Numbered from the stretch's first letter, positions 18,393 to 28,513 are shown. The stretch is DNA of 64,000 nt from Ectothiorhodospira shaposhnikovii (GCF_022227765.1 NZ_JAJMLZ010000010.1:81501-145500), one strand, 5' to 3'. Numbers and translations are program-made. Notes: generated by a model not told the origin, from the letters alone.

Positions 18393-19814
18393 TCAACGGA
18401 TCAGCTGCCTGCCCCGCTCGTCACCGCCGGTCGGGGGCGGCGGCGGTTCCATCAGTCCATCCAGTGCCTTCAGGCTGTCCTTGAACGTCACCGACTGGCG
18501 CATGTCCTGCTGCAGGTACTGTTCCAGCCTGGGCTGCATGGCAACGGCCTCGTCCACCCGAGGATCGGCACCGCGCTGATAGGCACCCACGCTGATGAGA
18601 TCCCGATTCTGCTGATAGTGGGAATACAGTTGTTTGAAGCGGCGGGCGGCCTGGATATGCCCGGGGTCCACGATCTCGTTCATCACCCGTGACACGGAGG
18701 CCTCGATATCGATGGCCGGATACCGTCCCGTGTCGGCAATCCGTCGCGACAGGACCACATGGCCGTCAAGGATCGCCCGGGCGGCGTCGGCGATGGGATC
18801 ATTGGTGTCGTCCCCTTCGGCCAGCACCGTATAGAAAGCCGTGATGGACCCACTACCCTGATCCCCGTTTCCGGCCCGTTCCACCAGTTGGGGCAACTTG
18901 GCAAAGACCGACGGGGTATACCCCTTGGTCGCCGGCGGCTCGCCAATGGCCAGGGAGATCTCCCGCTGGGCCTGGGCAAACCGGGTCAGGGAATCCATCA
19001 GCAACAATACGTCATGCCCCTTGTCGCGGAAGTATTCCGCAATGCTGGTGGCCAGCATGGCCCCGTGCAAACGCATCAGGGGAGGATGATCCGCCGGCAC
19101 CGCCACCACCACGGCCCGCGCCATGCCCTCGGGACCGAGGATGTTCTGGACGAATTCGTTCACTTCCCTGCCCCGTTCCCCGATCAGGCCCACCACCGTG
19201 ATGTCCGCCGTGGTGTAACGGGTCATCATGCCAAGAAGCACGCTCTTGCCCACGCCGCTACCGGCGAACAGCCCCATGCGCTGACCCCGGCCCACCGTCA
19301 ACAAGCCGTTGATGGCCCTGACTCCCACGTCCAGGGGTTCGTGGATGGGGCGCCTGGCCAGGGGGTTGATGCTGCGACCGTTAAGGGAGACATGCGCATC
19401 GCACTGGGGCGCGGGGCGACCATCCAGCGGCCGCCCGGAACCGTCCAGGACCCGCCCCAGCAAGGCGTCACCCACCTGGGTGTCGCGGGCATGACGGGTG
19501 GGAATCACCCGGGCGCCCGGCGTCAGGCCACTGACGTCGCCCACCGGCATCAGGAAGGTACGTTCCGCGGAAAAACCCACCACTTCCGCCTCCACCTCGT
19601 GGCCGCCGGCACTGATGACCCGGCAGCGCCCACCGATGGAGGCCTGACAACCTTCCGCCTCCAACGTCAGGCCCACCATCCGGACCAGACGCCCCTCCGC
19701 GACAACCGGTTGGGCACGGGCCGCCCGTGCCCGATACCGGGCCAGTGTCTCCGCCAGCAGGCTGGAACGCACGTCGGGACGGAGCGCGGGCGGCAACCGG
19801 CGGGTGTCAGTCAT
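18393..19814 (-). CDS. fliI: Flagellar export ATPase FliI
   Basis: A 473-residue F1-beta-like ATPase. It has the P-loop [14 protein letters not shown], the Walker B segment [18 protein letters not shown] and the family segment [10 protein letters not shown]. It unfolds or releases export substrates with FliH and FliJ. The ATG at 19814 is chosen because GGGGAGG precedes it at normal spacing. It overlaps the fliH stop by eight bases. An upstream in-frame ATG at 19877 would add 21 residues that do not resemble FliI. Confidence 0.97.
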   Translation of the reverse strand: MTDTRRLPPALRPDVRSSLLAETLARYRARAARAQPVVAEGRLVRMVGLTLEAEGCQASIGGRCRVISAGGHEVEAEVVGFSAERTFLMPVGDVSGLTPGARVIPTRHARDTQVGDALLGRVLDGSGRPLDGRPAPQCDAHVSLNGRSINPLARRPIHEPLDVGVRAINGLLTVGRGQRMGLFAGSGVGKSVLLGMMTRYTTADITVVGLIGERGREVNEFVQNILGPEGMARAVVVAVPADHPPLMRLHGAMLATSIAEYFRDKGHDVLLLMDSLTRFAQAQREISLAIGEPPATKGYTPSVFAKLPQLVERAGNGDQGSGSITAFYTVLAEGDDTNDPIADAARAILDGHVVLSRRIADTGRYPAIDIEASVSRVMNEIVDPGHIQAARRFKQLYSHYQQNRDLISVGAYQRGADPRVDEAVAMQPRLEQYLQQDMRQSVTFKDSLKALDGLMEPPPPPTGGDERGRQLIR

Positions 19815-20571
19815 CGCCGCCGCCTCCCCCCTGATCGGTGCTGCGCTCCCCGCCCCATACCGAGGCAATGACGGCATTCAGACGGGATTCCAGGGTGGCA
19901 TCCACCCGTGATGTTTCGGTGATCACCCGCACCCCGCCGCGACTGAGAGTGGGATCTTCGACAATGGACCAGGGACGTTCCAGATCATCCAGCCGCAGGG
20001 TTTCCCGGACCAGCTTGCTGTCATCCGGATGCAGGTGCAGATGCAGCTTGCGTTCGGCGCTGGGCAGGGCTTCCAGGGCCTCCCTGAGCACCGCGACGAT
20101 CGCCCCGGGGTCGGTCTTCAACTCGCGGCGGACCAGCTGGCGGGCTACCGCCATGGCCAGTTGCACCAGTTCGTCCTCCACTGCGGCATCCAGCGCCGCA
20201 TAGGGCTGCTCAAGCCCCTGGATCAGATGGTCCAGCAGCGCCAGGCGCTCCTTCACGGCGGCCTCGGCGGCCTTCAGGCCATCCGCCTGTCCCTTGGCAA
20301 ATCCTTCCTTGCGACCCTGCTCCAGCCCCAGTCGGCGCCCCTCCTCCTGTCCCGCCCGCAGGCCTTCTTCACGGGCCTGGCGCTCGATGTCCATGATGCG
20401 GTCGGCGGTGGGCAAACCGGGCGCCGAATCCAGCGCCTCGTCTTCCGCCTCTGTCTCCGGCGCCGACGGTTCGGGATCAGATGCCTGATCCGCCAGGGGC
20501 GCATGGATATCGGGCAGTTCCCAGCGCCTGGCACCAGTCCCCTTTTCCGATGTGATAATGCGTTCGATCAT
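19807..20571 (-). CDS. fliH: Flagellar export ATPase regulator FliH
   Basis: A 254-residue protein with a variable acidic N-terminus. A central coiled coil is rich in glycine-spaced heptads ([19 protein letters not shown] region, near 90-120). The C-terminal domain resembles the V-ATPase E subunit, with [16 protein letters not shown] and the [17 protein letters not shown] end. FliH anchors FliI to the C-ring. It is 18 bases downstream of fliG and overlaps fliI. The start is the ATG at 20571. Confidence 0.94.
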   Translation of the reverse strand: MIERIITSEKGTGARRWELPDIHAPLADQASDPEPSAPETEAEDEALDSAPGLPTADRIMDIERQAREEGLRAGQEEGRRLGLEQGRKEGFAKGQADGLKAAEAAVKERLALLDHLIQGLEQPYAALDAAVEDELVQLAMAVARQLVRRELKTDPGAIVAVLREALEALPSAERKLHLHLHPDDSKLVRETLRLDDLERPWSIVEDPTLSRGGVRVITETSRVDATLESRLNAVIASVWGGERSTDQGGGGGDD

Positions 20572-20589
20572 TCAGTGTCTCCGTCCGGA

Positions 20590-21597
20590 CTAGACCATCT
20601 GCTCGGCGCCCTTGTTGCCGAGCACGATCTCGCCGGACTCGGCCATGCGCCGGGCGATGCTCAGGATTTCCTTCTGCGCGACCTCCACCTCGCTCAGACG
20701 CACCGGCCCCTTCGCCTCCAGGTCGTCCTGCAGCATCTCGGCGGCGCGCTTGGACATGTTCCGGAGGATCTTGTCCTTGACCGCGTCGTCGGCACCCTTG
20801 AGGGCCAGAACCAGGGAGTCGGTGGACACCTCCCGCAACAGGGACTGGATACCGCGATCGTCCACATCCACCAGGTTGGCGAACACGAACATGAGATCCT
20901 GGATCTTCTGCCCCAGGCCCTCGTCCAGATCCCGGACCTTGTCCATGATCATGCCTTCCTTGGTGGAGTCCATGAAATTGAGGATGTTGGCGGCACTCTT
21001 CACGCCGCCCACCGACGAGGACTTGACGTTCAGGTTGCCGGCAAACTGACGTTCCAGGATCTCGTCCAGTTCCATCAGTGCCGCCGGCTGTACTCCATCC
21101 AGGGTGGCAATGCGCATCAGAATGTCCGGCTGGGTACGATCCGGCAGGAAGGACAGCACGGCGGCGGCATGGTCCGGATCCAGGTAGGACAGGACGATGG
21201 CGATGATCTGCGGATGTTCCAGCCGGATGACCTCGGCCACGGCGCGGGGGTCCATCCACTTCAGGGATTCAAGCCCCTTGGAGTTGCGTCCCAGCAGGAT
21301 CCGGTCGATCACCCCGTCCGCCTTGTCCTTGCCCAGGGCGGAGGTGAGCACGCTGCGGATGTACTCGTCCGACCCCATGCCCAGCGCGGTCTGCTCCTCC
21401 ACCACGGCGATGAAGTCATCCAGCACCTCTCCCACCTCCTTCTTGGAGACATTGGACAGGGAGGCCATGGCGGTCCCGATCCGCTGCACTTCCTTGGGAC
21501 CCATGTGCTTGAGGACCTGGGCGGCCGATTCCTCGCCCAGGCTCATCAGGAAAACCGCGGCCCGGTCGGGCCCGGACAGTTTGCTCTTAGGATCCAT
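20590..21597 (-). CDS. fliG: Flagellar switch protein FliG
   Basis: A 335-residue C-ring protein. The N-terminal domain binds FliF, the middle ARM-like domain contains the EHPQ-type site (VIRLEHPQIIAIVLSYL), and the C-terminal domain carries the charged torque helix (AAEMLQDDLEAKGPVRLSEV). It interacts with the stator loop of MotA-type proteins. The gene overlaps fliF by 11 bases, which implies coupling. Length and domains are standard. Confidence 0.97.
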   Translation of the reverse strand: MDPKSKLSGPDRAAVFLMSLGEESAAQVLKHMGPKEVQRIGTAMASLSNVSKKEVGEVLDDFIAVVEEQTALGMGSDEYIRSVLTSALGKDKADGVIDRILLGRNSKGLESLKWMDPRAVAEVIRLEHPQIIAIVLSYLDPDHAAAVLSFLPDRTQPDILMRIATLDGVQPAALMELDEILERQFAGNLNVKSSSVGGVKSAANILNFMDSTKEGMIMDKVRDLDEGLGQKIQDLMFVFANLVDVDDRGIQSLLREVSTDSLVLALKGADDAVKDKILRNMSKRAAEMLQDDLEAKGPVRLSEVEVAQKEILSIARRMAESGEIVLGNKGAEQMV

Positions 21598-23248
21598 CTT
21601 CAGCCACCCAGTTCTTCACCACTTGAGCCACCAGTTTGGGATCTTCCTTGATCAGTTCGCGCACCCGCTGCAGATTTTCTTCATAGCTTGCCGGCTTCTT
21701 ACCCGGCAGGGCCTGAGGTTCACCGGCGCCCTCGTGGGTCAGGCTGAGTTGATCTTCTCCCAGCCCTTCACCTTCCAGGCGCTTGCGCTCCTCCGCTTCT
21801 TCCTCCGTTTCCGGCGCACCCTTGGCGGCCAGTCCCTTGAGCATGGGACGGACCACCAGGAGGATCAGCAGCAGGGCCACCAGTGCCACCAGCGCCATTC
21901 TTGCCAGATCCTGAGCCCAGGGCTCCTGCCAGATCACCGGCGCGGGGAAGGGATCAGGCTCGGCCACGGCGCGGAACGGGGCGTTCATGACATTGACACT
22001 GTCGCCGCGACGGGCATCAAAGCCCACCGCCTCGCGCACCAGGTTCTCGATGCGCTGCAGTTCTTCCTGGGGGATGGGCTCGCGCACCATCTCCCCATCC
22101 TCATTCAACTGTTCACGGAAATCCAGTACCACCGCCACCGACAGGCGACGCACGGTACCGGGCGCCTCGCGGACGTGGCTGATGGTGCGATCCACTTCGT
22201 AATTACGGGTCATGCGGCGACTGCTGGAGCCGGGCATGGCGGCGGCATCAGGCCCCAGCACACCCTCCCCTTCGGCATCGAGCACGCCACCCGCGGGCGG
22301 CTGATTGGTCAGGGCACCGGGGATACCCATCATGCCCAGACTGCCGCGGGATTCCTCCTCCGCAAGTTGCTCGCTGCGCAGGGCCGTGAGTTCGGGGTCA
22401 TAGTTCTCGATCGTGCGTTCGATGCGGGAAAAGTCCAGGTCGGCGGACACCTGGGCGCGCACCCCGTCGGGTCCGACAATGGGCGAGACGATGTCCATGA
22501 TGCGTCGGACATAGCTCTCTTCCATGCGGCGGGTGAATTCCAGGTTACGGGTGGAGAGATTCATGCCCTCATCCTCGTCCCTGGGGGTCAGCAACTGACC
22601 TCGCTGATCCACCACGGTCACCCGCTCCGGCTCCAGATCGGGAATGCTGGACGAAACCAGATGGACAATGCCGGCCACCTGACGTTCCGTCAGCGTCCTG
22701 CCGGGGTGGAGATTGACCAGCACCGAGGCACTGGGCTTGGTGCGGTCACGCACAAACACGGTTTCCCGGGGCATGGCCAGATGCACCCGAGCCGTCTCCA
22801 CGCTGGCCAGGGTCGATACCGAACGGGCCAGTTCTCCTTCCAGGGCACGGTGATAACGGGCCGTCTCCACCAGGCGACTGGTTCCGATCCCCTGATCCTG
22901 TTCCATCAGCTCGAAACCGAATCCCCCCGTGCGCGGCAATCCTTCCGTCGCCATCTGCAGGCGGGCTTCATGCACCCGTCCCGCGGGCACCGTCAGGGCG
23001 CCGGTCATGGGGTCGATCCGGTAGTTGATGCCCTGACGCCCCAGTGCCTCCATCACCTGAGCCGACTCCCGTTCTCCCAACCCGGGGAAGAGCACGGCAT
23101 AGGATGGCCGGGTGACCCACAGGAACAGACTCGCCACCAGGGCGACCACCGCCGCCACCCCGACCAGCAAGCCGACCTGGCTCTGCCGGGGCAGACTGGT
23201 GAAACCCTGCATCTGCTGATTGAACGTCGTGGTCAGTGAAGTGGCCAT
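21587..23248 (-). CDS. fliF: Flagellar MS-ring protein FliF
   Basis: A 553-residue protein with two membrane helices, near residues 26-46 and 435-460. These flank a large periplasmic region with ring-building motifs (RSYAVLFPGLGERESAQV and VQVSADLDF-type segments). The C-terminus (PGKKPASYEENLQRVRELI) is the FliG-binding tail. FliF forms the MS-ring on which the basal body is built. It lies 19 bases after fliE. Confidence 0.97.
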   Translation of the reverse strand: MATSLTTTFNQQMQGFTSLPRQSQVGLLVGVAAVVALVASLFLWVTRPSYAVLFPGLGERESAQVMEALGRQGINYRIDPMTGALTVPAGRVHEARLQMATEGLPRTGGFGFELMEQDQGIGTSRLVETARYHRALEGELARSVSTLASVETARVHLAMPRETVFVRDRTKPSASVLVNLHPGRTLTERQVAGIVHLVSSSIPDLEPERVTVVDQRGQLLTPRDEDEGMNLSTRNLEFTRRMEESYVRRIMDIVSPIVGPDGVRAQVSADLDFSRIERTIENYDPELTALRSEQLAEEESRGSLGMMGIPGALTNQPPAGGVLDAEGEGVLGPDAAAMPGSSSRRMTRNYEVDRTISHVREAPGTVRRLSVAVVLDFREQLNEDGEMVREPIPQEELQRIENLVREAVGFDARRGDSVNVMNAPFRAVAEPDPFPAPVIWQEPWAQDLARMALVALVALLLILLVVRPMLKGLAAKGAPETEEEAEERKRLEGEGLGEDQLSLTHEGAGEPQALPGKKPASYEENLQRVRELIKEDPKLVAQVVKNWVAEDGS

Positions 23249-23267
23249 GATGCTTCCTTAAAAGGAC

Positions 23268-23591
23268 CTACACCTGCATGTTCATGATGTCCTGATAGGC
23301 GGACACCAGACGATTGCGCACCTGCATGGTGGCCTCGAAGGAGATGCTGGCCTTTTGCGTGGCGATCATCACCTGGGCCAGATCCACGTCAGGGTCCCCC
23401 ATCTCGAACCGGGTGGCCAGCTGATTGCCCTTCTGCTGGGCACTGTTCACCTTGTCCATGGATTGCTTCAGCGCCGCGGCAAAATTGGGCTGCGCCGGTG
23501 GTGGCACCGCGGCCTTGGGCCCTTCCAGACCGGCACTGGCCGCCAGCACGCGCATCTGCTGAAGCACCTGGTTGATCTGCATGTCACTCAT
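23268..23591 (-). CDS. fliE: Flagellar hook-basal body protein FliE
   Basis: A 107-residue protein linking the MS-ring to the rod. The C-terminus DVDLAQVMIATQKASISFEA followed by MQVRNRLVSAYQDIMNMQV is diagnostic of FliE. The ATG at 23591 (MSDMQINQVLQQM) gives family length; an earlier in-frame ATG at 23642 would overlap the fleR-like gene. No sigma-54 promoter is visible in the 47-base gap, so it is probably read through from the fleR-like gene. Confidence 0.95.
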   Translation of the reverse strand: MSDMQINQVLQQMRVLAASAGLEGPKAAVPPPAQPNFAAALKQSMDKVNSAQQKGNQLATRFEMGDPDVDLAQVMIATQKASISFEATMQVRNRLVSAYQDIMNMQV

Positions 23592-23638
23592 CTCGATACC
23601 CTCCCGGCCCGCATCGGCGGACCAAGCATCAATGCATG

Positions 23639-24664
23639 TCAATAGGGAATGGTCACGCCGGCATCGCGCAGTCTGGCCAGCTTGTAGCGCAGGGTGCGCG
23701 GGCTGATGCCCAGACGGGCGGCGGCGTCCTTGCGGCTGCCCTCTTCCACCCTGAGAGCATCCAGAATCAGTTGTTCTTCCCGGGACCTCAGCCTGTCACC
23801 CAGGCGCTGGGTGGCGGCGGACGTCGGCTCCGAGACAGGGGCATGGAGAGAAGCATGGGGCGCGGCATCGACCTTCCCCATGGCCTCGAACTGGATGGAG
23901 GCGGCATCCAGTTCCTCTCCGTCGCGCAGGATCATGGCCCGCTGGATGACGTTGTCCAGCTCGCGCACGTTGCCCGGCCAGGTGTGATCCATCAGCCGTG
24001 CCGCGGCGGCGGTGGTGAGATTGGCCTGGTCGATGGCGCGACCGTGGATATAGATCAGTCGTCGGGCCAGGGGCAGGATGTCGCCGGGACGCTCCCGGAG
24101 CGGGGGAATGACCAGGGGGAAGACATTGAGCCGGTAGAACAGGTCCTCGCGGAACTTGCCCTCCGCCACCGCCTGCATGAGATTGCGGTTGGACGTGGCC
24201 AGCACCCGGACATCCATCTGCATGGGACGCCGTCCGCCGAGCCTCTCCACCTCCCGCTCCTGCAGCACACGCAGCAATTTCGCCTGCAGGGAGAGATCCA
24301 TCTCGGAGATCTCGTCCAGCAGCAGGGTCCCCCCTTCCGCCAGCTCGAACTTGCCGGGACGGGATTCATAGGCCCCCGTGAATGCCCCCCGCTCATGACC
24401 GAAGAGCATGGCTTCCAGCATGTTTTCGGGAATGGCTGCGCAGTTGACCGCCACGAAGGGACCGTCGGCGCGGGGAGAGTGGGCATGAATGAATCTGGCA
24501 TAGACTTCCTTGCCCACCCCCGACTCGCCGTTGAGCATCACGGTCGCTTCCGAGGCGGCAACACGACGCGCAAGCTCCACCAGTTCCCGGCTCCGCGGGT
24601 CCTCCGCGACCAGCTCGAAGGCCCCGCCGGAAGGGTCCATTGTCAGAAGTGTTGCCTGGGTCAT
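23639..24664 (-). CDS. fleR: FleR-like sigma-54 activator lacking the receiver domain
   Basis: A 341-residue enhancer-binding protein with only the AAA+ and DNA-binding domains. It has Walker A GESGVGKE at 46-53, the sigma-54 contact motif GAFTGA at 93-98, Walker B LLLDEIS near 114, the arginine-finger region, and a Fis-type HTH at the C-terminus ([17 protein letters not shown]). FleR of Pseudomonas has an additional N-terminal receiver of about 120 residues. Here only about 20 residues precede the AAA+ domain. No fleS kinase gene lies between it and fleQ. Position before fliE supports a FleR/FlbD-type role in mid-level flagellar transcription, apparently without phosphorylation. Confidence 0.88.
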   Translation of the reverse strand: MTQATLLTMDPSGGAFELVAEDPRSRELVELARRVAASEATVMLNGESGVGKEVYARFIHAHSPRADGPFVAVNCAAIPENMLEAMLFGHERGAFTGAYESRPGKFELAEGGTLLLDEISEMDLSLQAKLLRVLQEREVERLGGRRPMQMDVRVLATSNRNLMQAVAEGKFREDLFYRLNVFPLVIPPLRERPGDILPLARRLIYIHGRAIDQANLTTAAAARLMDHTWPGNVRELDNVIQRAMILRDGEELDAASIQFEAMGKVDAAPHASLHAPVSEPTSAATQRLGDRLRSREEQLILDALRVEEGSRKDAAARLGISPRTLRYKLARLRDAGVTIPY

Positions 24665-24751
24665 CTCACCTGCTCCGAAATGTGGTCCGGTTGTCGGCCC
24701 TCCCGGCGGTGACGTAACACCGGCGATGGAGTGGCCTGCAACCTTCCAGAA

Positions 24752-24766
24752 GCAGGTAACGTGCCA
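24752..24766 (-). promoter_or_regulatory. Sigma-54 promoter of the fleR-like gene
   Basis: The minus strand reads TGGCACGTTACCTGC, with GG and GC exactly ten bases apart and a full TGGCAC -24 element. The -12 element is CTGC rather than TTGC. It lies about 90 bases before the ATG at 24664, inside the 154-base gap after fleQ. This fits the known scheme in which FleQ with sigma-54 drives the next regulator and the basal-body genes. Confidence 0.82.
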
Positions 24767-24818
24767 GAAAATAAAAACAATTAAAAACAGATACTTAAAA
24801 ACAAAAAACAGAACTGCG

Positions 24819-26297
24819 TCAGGATTCCGTCGTCATATCATCCCGCTGGACGCCGTATTTCCGCATCTTTTCCACCAGCGTGGTCCGGCGCATGCCCAGT
24901 AACTTGGCGGCATGGGCCACCACCCCGTCGGAGCGATCAAGGGCCTGCCGGATCAGCTGGGTCTCCAGATCGCTGATGTACTCCTTGAGATCCAGCCCGG
25001 ACTCGGGCAACCCGGCCTCCAGGGTGACGGGAGCATCGACCTCGGCCGCACTGATGGTCTGCAGATCCTGTTCACTCAGGCCGGCCCTGAATTTGCCGGG
25101 CAGGTCATCAGGCGACACGGTTTCTCCCGGAAACATGATGGAGAGACGTTCCACCAGGTTGGCCAGCTCACGAACATTGCCGGGCCAGTCATAACGGGAC
25201 AGTACCCGCAGGGCAGCGGGAGAAAACCGCACCCCGGAGCGTCCCTCGGCCTCCATCCGGGTCACCAGCTCATCGATCAGCAAGGGCAGGTCCCTGAGCC
25301 GATCCCGCAGCGGCGGTACCTCGATGGGGAATACATTGAGTCGATAATACAGATCTTCCCGGAAGGTGCCTTCCTGGATCGCCACCTCCAGATCCCGATG
25401 GGTCGCGGCAATGATGCGTGCATCGGTGGTCAGCGTCTTGGTGCTGCCCACACGCTCGAAAGTACGTTCCTGCAGTACCCGCAGGATCTTCACCTGCATG
25501 GGCAGCGGCATGTCACCGATCTCGTCCAGGAACAGGGTGCCGCCCTGGGCCAGCTCGAAGCGACCGGGACGGGCGGTGATGGCGCCGGTGAAGGCCCCCT
25601 TTTCATGACCGAACAGCTCGCTTTCCAGCAATTCTCCGGGAATGGCGCCACAGTTCACCGCCACGAAGGGCTTGCCGCCACGGGACGAGCACTGGTGAAC
25701 ATTGCGGGCCACCACCTCCTTGCCGGTCCCGGTCTCGCCCAGAATCAGCACATTGGCATCGGTCATCGCCACCTGCTGGATCAGCTCACGGATACGCTGC
25801 ATGGTCCGGTGATACCCCACCAGGGAATGGTAGAGCGCCTGATGCCGGACCTTGTCCGGCGAGACCCCGTTGACCACCAGATGACGCGCCGTCTGCAGAC
25901 TGCCCGACAAGGCGGGATAACGCAGGGGGAAGTCCAGGCGACCCAGCACCCGGGGATGCATCGCATCCGGCAGGGATGAAAATTCCTCGGCGGCACCCGC
26001 CAGGATCAGTGGGGGCAATCCATCAAGCGCCGACAGGGGTTCCACCAGCTCGGCCCCATGCGCCACGGCGCAACCGCTGACCAGAATCGCCAGCCAGTCC
26101 CCCCGGGTCTGCTCCCGCAGATGAGCGCCGCACTCCCGTGGCGACATCACCCGTGGACGACAGCCCAGAAAGTCCAGGATGGTTTCCATGCGTTCGGCGC
26201 GCCGGGCATCCCCCGCCACCACCAGGACGACATCGGGCAACAGTGGAGGCTGTCCGTCCGCGTCTTCGGTTGTCGATAATGGGTCTTGAAGTGTCAT
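24819..26297 (-). CDS. fleQ: Flagellar master regulator FleQ
   Basis: A 492-residue sigma-54 activator. Residues 20-140 form the degenerate receiver-like FleQ domain without the phospho-acceptor set. The AAA+ domain has Walker A GETGTGKE (187-194), GAFTGA (234-239) and Walker [11 protein letters not shown] Fis-type HTH ends the protein ([20 protein letters not shown]). FleQ switches on flagellar genes and is controlled by FlhG and c-di-GMP in Pseudomonas. The LFRS c-di-GMP motif before the AAA+ domain is here LYHS (155-158), while the Arg-Asn pair after Walker A (198-199) is kept. A GGACC-N8-GGTCC dyad (26311-26328) lies just upstream of the start. Confidence 0.95.
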   Translation of the reverse strand: MTLQDPLSTTEDADGQPPLLPDVVLVVAGDARRAERMETILDFLGCRPRVMSPRECGAHLREQTRGDWLAILVSGCAVAHGAELVEPLSALDGLPPLILAGAAEEFSSLPDAMHPRVLGRLDFPLRYPALSGSLQTARHLVVNGVSPDKVRHQALYHSLVGYHRTMQRIRELIQQVAMTDANVLILGETGTGKEVVARNVHQCSSRGGKPFVAVNCGAIPGELLESELFGHEKGAFTGAITARPGRFELAQGGTLFLDEIGDMPLPMQVKILRVLQERTFERVGSTKTLTTDARIIAATHRDLEVAIQEGTFREDLYYRLNVFPIEVPPLRDRLRDLPLLIDELVTRMEAEGRSGVRFSPAALRVLSRYDWPGNVRELANLVERLSIMFPGETVSPDDLPGKFRAGLSEQDLQTISAAEVDAPVTLEAGLPESGLDLKEYISDLETQLIRQALDRSDGVVAHAAKLLGMRRTTLVEKMRKYGVQRDDMTTES

Positions 26298-26386
26298 AAA
26301 TATACGCCCTGGACCGTTCCATGGGTCCGAAACAATAACCGCTTTTTGAAAAGGCTCAGTTGACCTGCGCCGCCGTCCCGACCCGT

Positions 26387-26959
26387 TCAGTTCGGGGTTT
26401 CATCACGCCTGGACCGGCTCTGGGCGATGCTGCGTCGATGGCGCCGGAACACCATTTTCTGAATGCCGTCTTCGAGTGCCGGACTCATTCCCTGGAACAG
26501 CACGCTCAGATCATAGCCCGATTCCGCGGCCTCGCACGAGGTCACCCGGGCATACAGCGTCAGCGGCCGGGGAAACTGGGGACACAGATAAAAGCTCAGG
26601 CACAGGGCCTGCCCGGGCGGCAGGGACTCCGGCTGGACCCAGCCCAGGCCTTCGGCGGAAATCCGCAAAGGAACCGGCGGCGGAATCCGCGCATGGGCAT
26701 GCAGCAACAGACTCACCATTTCCACCAGCAGGTTGACCTTCGACTCGATTCTGAGCAGTTCCTGGGTCACCTCACCGGCGTCATCGATCCGTCGCGGCTG
26801 AACATCATCCATGCCTGCGCAGACCCGGAGCAGGCTTTCATTGGCTTCATTGATCCGGGCCAGCTCTTCAGCCGGAGGAATCCCGTCCACCGGTTCCATC
26901 GCCAGGGGGAGTCGATCCCTGATCACCAGCACATCCTTGAAGGGATCGTCTGTCGTCAT
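26387..26959 (-). CDS. PilZ-like domain protein upstream of fleQ
   Basis: A 190-residue cytoplasmic protein. Residues about 30-100 look helical. Residues about 100-175 form a beta-rich region ([50 protein letters not shown]) with the strand pattern of a PilZ barrel. The C-terminal basic helix ([18 protein letters not shown]) resembles the end of PilZ proteins. The classical RxxxR and D/N-x-S-x-x-G c-di-GMP motifs are not clear, so binding is doubtful. Position 89 bases upstream of fleQ suggests a role in motility control. I assign it on fold pattern only. Confidence 0.55.
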   Translation of the reverse strand: MTTDDPFKDVLVIRDRLPLAMEPVDGIPPAEELARINEANESLLRVCAGMDDVQPRRIDDAGEVTQELLRIESKVNLLVEMVSLLLHAHARIPPPVPLRISAEGLGWVQPESLPPGQALCLSFYLCPQFPRPLTLYARVTSCEAAESGYDLSVLFQGMSPALEDGIQKMVFRRHRRSIAQSRSRRDETPN

Positions 26960-27022
26960 GATCTCATTTCAGCATAACCGCAAAGTGACAGGCAAAACCC
27001 GGATATCCCGGATCCGCCCCGA

Positions 27023-28513
27023 TCAAGTACCGCAGAAAGTCTGGTACACCCGCTCCGCCGGGTCCGGAGGCCGGGCATAGGCCTGGTCGTCCTCCGCCAG
27101 TGCCCAGGGATTGCGCACCACCTTGAGCAACCGCCGAAAAGGCCCGAAATCCCCCGCCTCCACGGCCGCCGCAATCACCTGTTCCACCCGATGATTGCGG
27201 GGAATACAGGCCGGGTTGATCCGTCGCATGCGCGCGGCCCGCGCCCCGGGAGACATCGCTCCCTCCCGGCGCAGGCGTGACCGCCACTGCCGCGCCCAGG
27301 CATCGAAGGCCTCGGGCTGCGTGAACAGGCGACGAACCGGCTCATCCTGCCCCTCGTCCTCGGCCGCATCACACAGATGACGAAAACACAGGGTGAAATC
27401 CGCCTGGCCCTGCTGCATGGCCTGCAGCAACCCCTGAATCAGGGCAATGTCCCCCTTATCGGCCGTGCTCAGCCCCAGCTTGAGGCCCATCACGTCAATC
27501 CAGTGACGCGCAAACCGTTCGGAGAAGGAATTTACCAGATCCGTGGCCGATTCCAGCGCCTGATTTTCGTCGGAGCCGATCAACGGCAGCAATGTCTCGG
27601 CCAATCGGGCCAGATTCCACTGGGCCATGGCCGGCTGATTGGCATAGGCATAACGCCCCCGGCTATCGATGGCACTGAAGACCTGATCCGGATGATAGAC
27701 GTCCATGAAGGCGCAAGGACCGAAATCGATGGTCTGTCCGGACACGGCCATGTTGTCCGTGTTCATCACCCCGTGGATAAACCCCACCCCCATCCACAGG
27801 GCCACCAGCCTTGCCTGGGCTTCCACGATGGCCTCCAGCAAGGCCAGACCGGGCTGGTCCGCCTCACGGGTCCAGGGGTAATGACGATCCGCGACATGGT
27901 CCGCCAGTTGCCCCAGCGCCGCCCGATCGCCACGCATGGCGAAATACTGAAATGTCCCCACCCGCACATGACTGGCTGCCACCCGGGTCAGCACAGCCCC
28001 CGGCAGGACCGTTTCCCGCAGCACCGGTTCTCCGGTGGAGACGGCGGCCAGGGCCCGGGTCGAAGGGATGCCCAGGGCATGCATGGCCTCGCTGACCAGA
28101 TACTCACGCAACACCGGACCGAGGGCGGCACGGCCATCGCCTCCCCGGGAAAACGGGGTACGGCCCGATCCCTTGAGCTGGATATCCCGACGCTGCCCCC
28201 GCACATCCACCACTTCCCCCAGCAGGATGGCCCGCCCATCCCCCAGCCGGGGCACGAAATGCCCGAACTGATGGCCGGCATAGGCCATGGCCAGGGGCTC
28301 CGAGCCGGGCAGTACGCGGTTACCCGCAAACACCTGGGCCCAGACTTCCGGCGTCAGGGACAGGGGATCGATGCCCAGCTCCCGACACAGGTCGTGATTG
28401 AGTTCTATCAGGGAGGGGGCAGGCACCGGATCCGGGTCAAGCCGGACATGGAAGGTCTCCGGCAGGCGGGCATAGGTGTTGGAAAACGGGATCGGATCAG
28501 GCACCGGGGACAC
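27023..28513 (-). CDS. selO: Protein adenylyltransferase SelO (YdiU family)
   Basis: A 496-residue pseudokinase-fold enzyme that transfers AMP to proteins. Family motifs are intact: MAYAGHQFGHFVPRLGDGRA, DIQLKGSGRTPFSRGGDGR, and the catalytic segment HGVMNTDNMAV with TIDFGPCAFMD. The C-terminus ends FCGT-stop, so a cysteine stands third from the end, the position of selenocysteine in eukaryotic SelO and of cysteine in bacterial relatives. The start chosen is GTG at 28513, with AAGGAGG ten bases upstream, which gives normal length. The gene is divergent from the selenium formate dehydrogenase operon. Confidence 0.93.
   Translation of the reverse strand: MSPVPDPIPFSNTYARLPETFHVRLDPDPVPAPSLIELNHDLCRELGIDPLSLTPEVWAQVFAGNRVLPGSEPLAMAYAGHQFGHFVPRLGDGRAILLGEVVDVRGQRRDIQLKGSGRTPFSRGGDGRAALGPVLREYLVSEAMHALGIPSTRALAAVSTGEPVLRETVLPGAVLTRVAASHVRVGTFQYFAMRGDRAALGQLADHVADRHYPWTREADQPGLALLEAIVEAQARLVALWMGVGFIHGVMNTDNMAVSGQTIDFGPCAFMDVYHPDQVFSAIDSRGRYAYANQPAMAQWNLARLAETLLPLIGSDENQALESATDLVNSFSERFARHWIDVMGLKLGLSTADKGDIALIQGLLQAMQQGQADFTLCFRHLCDAAEDEGQDEPVRRLFTQPEAFDAWARQWRSRLRREGAMSPGARAARMRRINPACIPRNHRVEQVIAAAVEAGDFGPFRRLLKVVRNPWALAEDDQAYARPPDPAERVYQTFCGT

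Noticed and set aside
20029..23239. Long plus-strand open frames opposite fliG and fliF (540 and 680 codons).
   Set aside because: Composition is that of an antisense reading of GC-rich genes, and the minus-strand genes are unambiguous.
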